Origin: UBA287 sp034190325
Lineage (GTDB): Archaea; Thermoplasmatota; UBA186; UBA287
Length of the DNA stretch: 15,644 nucleotides
Reading direction: 5' to 3'
Assembly: GCA_034190325.1 (NCBI GenBank)
Contig: JAXHST010000086.1
Coordinates: 1-15,644 of the forward strand
Numbering within the stretch: the first letter of the stretch is position 1; every line of letters begins with the position of its first letter. A program made the translations under genes and the position numbers. The notes under the pieces are model-generated. The model saw only the letters and a list, made by a program, of their open reading frames with translations. It was not told the origin of the DNA and did not search any database. Of the stretch, positions 13,986 to 15,644 are shown piece after piece.

Positions 13986-14056
13986 GGAGCTTGAATGGTC
14001 GGAGAAGCCCATTCCACCCCTCATTTCTTTTGTCTTTTTGGCCATTCAAGCTTTTT
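13986..14056 (+). ncRNA. Candidate small structured RNA with alternative hairpins and a U-rich end
   Basis: AGCTTGAATGG at 13988-13998 is perfectly complementary to CCATTCAAGCT at 14042-14052, and the outer GG/TT pair can extend the stem by wobble. The second arm runs into TTTTTGTTTTT, a terminator-like tract on the plus strand. Inside, GAATGG (13993-13998) can instead pair with a nearer CCATTC (14009-14014) across a 10-base loop, so two folds are mutually exclusive. With the upstream TATA box this suggests an RNA of about 70 nt. It ends 5 bases short of the convergent DRG stop. I do not recognise a known RNA family; no C/D box, H/ACA or tRNA features are seen. Confidence 0.4.
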
Positions 14057-14060
14057 GTTT

Positions 14061-15107
14061 TTACATTTTATTTTGTGTGCTTAATGTTATCTCGATCCTG
14101 TCTCCATCGCGGAGCTCATGCTCCAGCCCCACAAGCTGTCCATCAAATTTTACGCTGCTACCCCAGACCCGGGCATATCTGAATCTGCTCTCAAAGTCCC
14201 TGTGCAGCTTCAGGGCAAAATCCCTGACGGTAGCTCCCCTCTTCAGGATCATTGGCTCCTCAGCACCTATAGACGTATAAACCCTTATGAGCTCCAGTTT
14301 GTCGAATATCTGCTCTTTGAGTCTATCCAGATTTCTGCCAGTCTTTGCAGAGATGCACACATCAAAACCCTCCATCTCTTCGCCCTTATCCGCTTTATTC
14401 AGGATCCACAGAGCTTTAGGATACACAGTATTTCCAGAAAAATGATCCACTATGCCCTCAACCGTTGTTCCCCTACCGACATATATGCTGGCGTTCAATA
14501 TGCCAGCCTCGCTTGCTATACCTTTTACAAACGCTTTATCGCAGAAACCATGGACCTCTATGCCACCCCTATCCCTTTTTTTGACACTTATGTCTGGTTT
14601 CTTTCTGTTTAGCCTTATGCCCGAAGCATAGAGCTCTTTCTCTATACTCTCTTTTTCTTCTGCTCTATCTACATCAAGAACTATCAGCAGAAGATCGCTG
14701 ACCCTGAGGGTTGATAGGATCTCTTTACCCATGCCTTTGCCCGAAGAGGCCCCCTCTATAAGTCCTGGGGTATCAAATATCTGTATGTGTGCCCCCCTGT
14801 AGATCATTGTCCCTTCAATAACACCTGTGGTTGTGAAAGCATAATCCGCAACCTTGCTCTCAGCATCTGTGATCGCAGTCAATATCGTAGATTTCCCGGC
14901 ACTCGGAGGGCCACCTAGAGCGCATGTCGCATCTCCATTTTTCCTTACTCCAACCCTTCTAGCACCCTTGCTCCCCTTTTCCTGCAGCTCCCTTAGCCTT
15001 GCTATCTTGGCTTTTAAGAGCCCTATATGCTTTTCAGTGGCTTTGTTGTACTGTGTCCTTCTTATCTCTTCTTCGATCTCATTTATCCTCTCTTCAATTG
15101 ATCTCAT
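14061..15107 (-). CDS. DRG-type GTPase with TGS domain (Obg-related)
   Basis: This encodes 348 residues, near the usual 360-370 for archaeal DRG proteins. These GTPases act in translation in association with ribosomes. It starts with a Glu/Arg-rich helical hairpin (residues 1-50, LKAKIARLRELQEKG), then a GTPase domain: P-loop GGPPSAGKST at 65-74, a TTT switch I at 92-94, DTPGLIEGA at 112-120, NKAD at 237-240 and SAK at 253-255. Between DTPG and NKAD is the helical insertion typical of DRG. The C-terminal TGS domain covers about 275-343. The P-loop has two prolines (GPPSAGK) where most DRGs read GFPSVGK or GPPSVGK. I use ATG 15107; an in-frame TTG at 15113 also exists. It lies 34 bases downstream of the V4R gene, probably one transcript. 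Confidence 0.9.
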   Translation of the reverse strand: MRSIEERINEIEEEIRRTQYNKATEKHIGLLKAKIARLRELQEKGSKGARRVGVRKNGDATCALGGPPSAGKSTILTAITDAESKVADYAFTTTGVIEGTMIYRGAHIQIFDTPGLIEGASSGKGMGKEILSTLRVSDLLLIVLDVDRAEEKESIEKELYASGIRLNRKKPDISVKKRDRGGIEVHGFCDKAFVKGIASEAGILNASIYVGRGTTVEGIVDHFSGNTVYPKALWILNKADKGEEMEGFDVCISAKTGRNLDRLKEQIFDKLELIRVYTSIGAEEPMILKRGATVRDFALKLHRDFESRFRYARVWGSSVKFDGQLVGLEHELRDGDRIEITLSTQNKM

Positions 15108-15141
15108 ATTCAATAAGGATGAGGATGGAGATCGTAAGAGC

Positions 15142-15603
15142 TCATATCACTGCCTGGACCCTCTCATACCACTTCAGCTCTCTCTTCTTAAAAACGCACG
15201 TGTTATTGCCCTGAGCAGTGCATTTTTCTTCATAATACACATAGTTGAGGCCCATGCCCATGCAGAGACCGTGTATTATGCCTGAGGTAAGGTTGCATAC
15301 AGGAACAGGAGACTTCCCTATAGCGTTTGCCTCGAAGGAGTCCTCCAGGTATATAACATCCTCGGCTAACCTGATCTTTCCTAGACCGAGCTCTTCTATT
15401 ATCTTCAGAGATTCTTCGAGCTTTGCTTTTCTGTTCTCCCTGCGCAGGGACACAGCAGCCTTCTTGCCGAAGTCACTCCCTGCTCTCTGGAGAGTGCCTG
15501 CTGAGACATCCCCTATTATCTGGCCCATGGATTGAAAGTATTGTTTGAAAACTGAGCCCGGAAAACTTATGTATCTCTCCTTGAGCTTTTCTGAGATTGG
15601 CAT
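15142..15603 (-). CDS. V4R-domain protein
   Basis: The 153-residue protein ends in a 4-vinyl-reductase (V4R) small-molecule-binding domain. PVCNLTSGIIHGLCMGMGLN near residue 101, EEKCTAQGNNTCVF near 125 and a C-terminal amphipathic tail match the pattern of V4R proteins. These have conserved Gly and the C-x-A-x-G-x(3)-C ending and are thought to bind hydrocarbon or porphyrin-like ligands, or to sense signals. Cysteines at 103, 114, 128 and 136 might bind a metal. I prefer ATG 15603 over ATG 15621 because the TATA-like element at 15631-15640 is 28-37 bases upstream of it and only about 10 upstream of the other. DRG follows 34 bases on. The specific role is unknown. Confidence 0.75.
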   Translation of the reverse strand: MPISEKLKERYISFPGSVFKQYFQSMGQIIGDVSAGTLQRAGSDFGKKAAVSLRRENRKAKLEESLKIIEELGLGKIRLAEDVIYLEDSFEANAIGKSPVPVCNLTSGIIHGLCMGMGLNYVYYEEKCTAQGNNTCVFKKRELKWYERVQAVI

Positions 15604-15630
15604 ATAACTTATAGTATGCATTCTTGCCCT

Positions 15631-15640
15631 ATATATTTTT
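15631..15640 (-). promoter_or_regulatory. TATA box of the V4R/DRG unit
   Basis: AAAAATATAT on the minus strand lies 28-37 bases upstream of ATG 15603. The spacing argues for that start codon and for a leaderless or nearly leaderless transcript. Confidence 0.45.
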
Positions 15641-15644
15641 TGTT

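Larger units (their letters stand above)
13506..14060. other. 555-base interval without an intact gene
   Basis: From left to right it holds the GH31 promoter, an imperfect 10-bp direct repeat (13581-13590 and 13597-13606), and a 5-bp hairpin AGCGC/GCGCT at 13606-13621. Next come a frameshifted minus-strand ORF (13620-13818) with TATA-rich sequence upstream, a palindrome at 13848-13869 (TAAATAGCT, CA, AGCTTTATTTA), a strong plus-strand TATA box at 13955-13962 and a candidate small RNA at 13986-14056. No tRNA was recognised. Confidence 0.7.

Noticed and set aside
13506..14060. tRNA or C/D box RNA in the long intergenic interval
   Set aside because: No acceptor/T-arm pattern, no GTTCRANYC-type block, and no paired C and D boxes were found by eye.
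13984..14280. Plus-strand protein gene downstream of the TATA box at 13955
   Set aside because: It begins with TTG, is mostly antisense to DRG, and has hydrophobic low-complexity sequence. A short RNA explains the promoter better.
15604..15621. Six-residue longer N terminus for the V4R protein (ATG 15621)
   Set aside because: The TATA box would be only about 10 bases upstream of that ATG; ATG 15603 has proper spacing.

Overview
This window looks archaeal, most likely from an uncultured euryarchaeon recovered by metagenomics or single-cell sequencing. Several genes belong to archaeal families: an AK6/Fap7-type adenylate kinase, a CDP-alcohol transferase of the archaetidylinositol-phosphate-synthase kind, the agmatidine synthase TiaS, a DRG-type GTPase with a TGS domain, and a V4R protein. 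Many starts have a TATA-like box 20-30 bases upstream and little or no leader or Shine-Dalgarno sequence, as in archaeal leaderless transcription. Ile ATA and Arg AGA/AGG codons are common. I cannot name the lineage from sequence alone.

Layout. At 1-186 (minus) is the start of a NurA-like nuclease gene that runs off the left edge. Positions 269-1360 (plus) hold the adenylate kinase and the lipid head-group transferase. Positions 1418-2592 (minus) hold an M42 aminopeptidase, split by an N gap, behind a disrupted small gene at 2579-2918 (minus). From 2958 to 8804 the plus strand carries a membrane protein with a bacterial-PH domain. It is followed by a probable four-gene operon: a secreted GH3-fold protein that lacks the catalytic residues, a PiT-family transporter, a knotted YgeW-type carbamoyltransferase and a YgeY-type M20 hydrolase. 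TiaS (8870-10389, minus; also split by an N gap) and the flavin prenyltransferase UbiX (10440-11006, plus) diverge from what looks like one shared TATA element. A small conserved-looking acidic protein follows UbiX. At 11424-13505 (minus) is a secreted GH31 enzyme resembling the MYORG subfamily. The 13.5-14.06 kb interval has no intact gene but holds a frameshifted small ORF and a candidate structured RNA. The right end has a V4R gene and a DRG GTPase in one minus-strand unit.

Assembly. Both 100-N gaps are flanked by perfect 121-bp direct repeats. These look like unmerged contig overlaps, because removing one copy plus the Ns restores a full, in-frame gene in each case. The true locus is therefore probably 442 bases shorter than the window.

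Functionally this is mostly core metabolism and RNA biology with an extracellular glycan theme (GH31 and the GH3 pseudo-enzyme, both with signal peptides and many N-glycosylation sequons). I see no CRISPR, tRNA, rRNA, transposase or phage gene. The most unusual items are the GH3 pseudo-enzyme/PiT/YgeW/YgeY operon, the candidate RNA at 13986-14056 with two alternative hairpins, and the coding-like but interrupted minus-strand ORFs, one of which carries an in-frame TAG.
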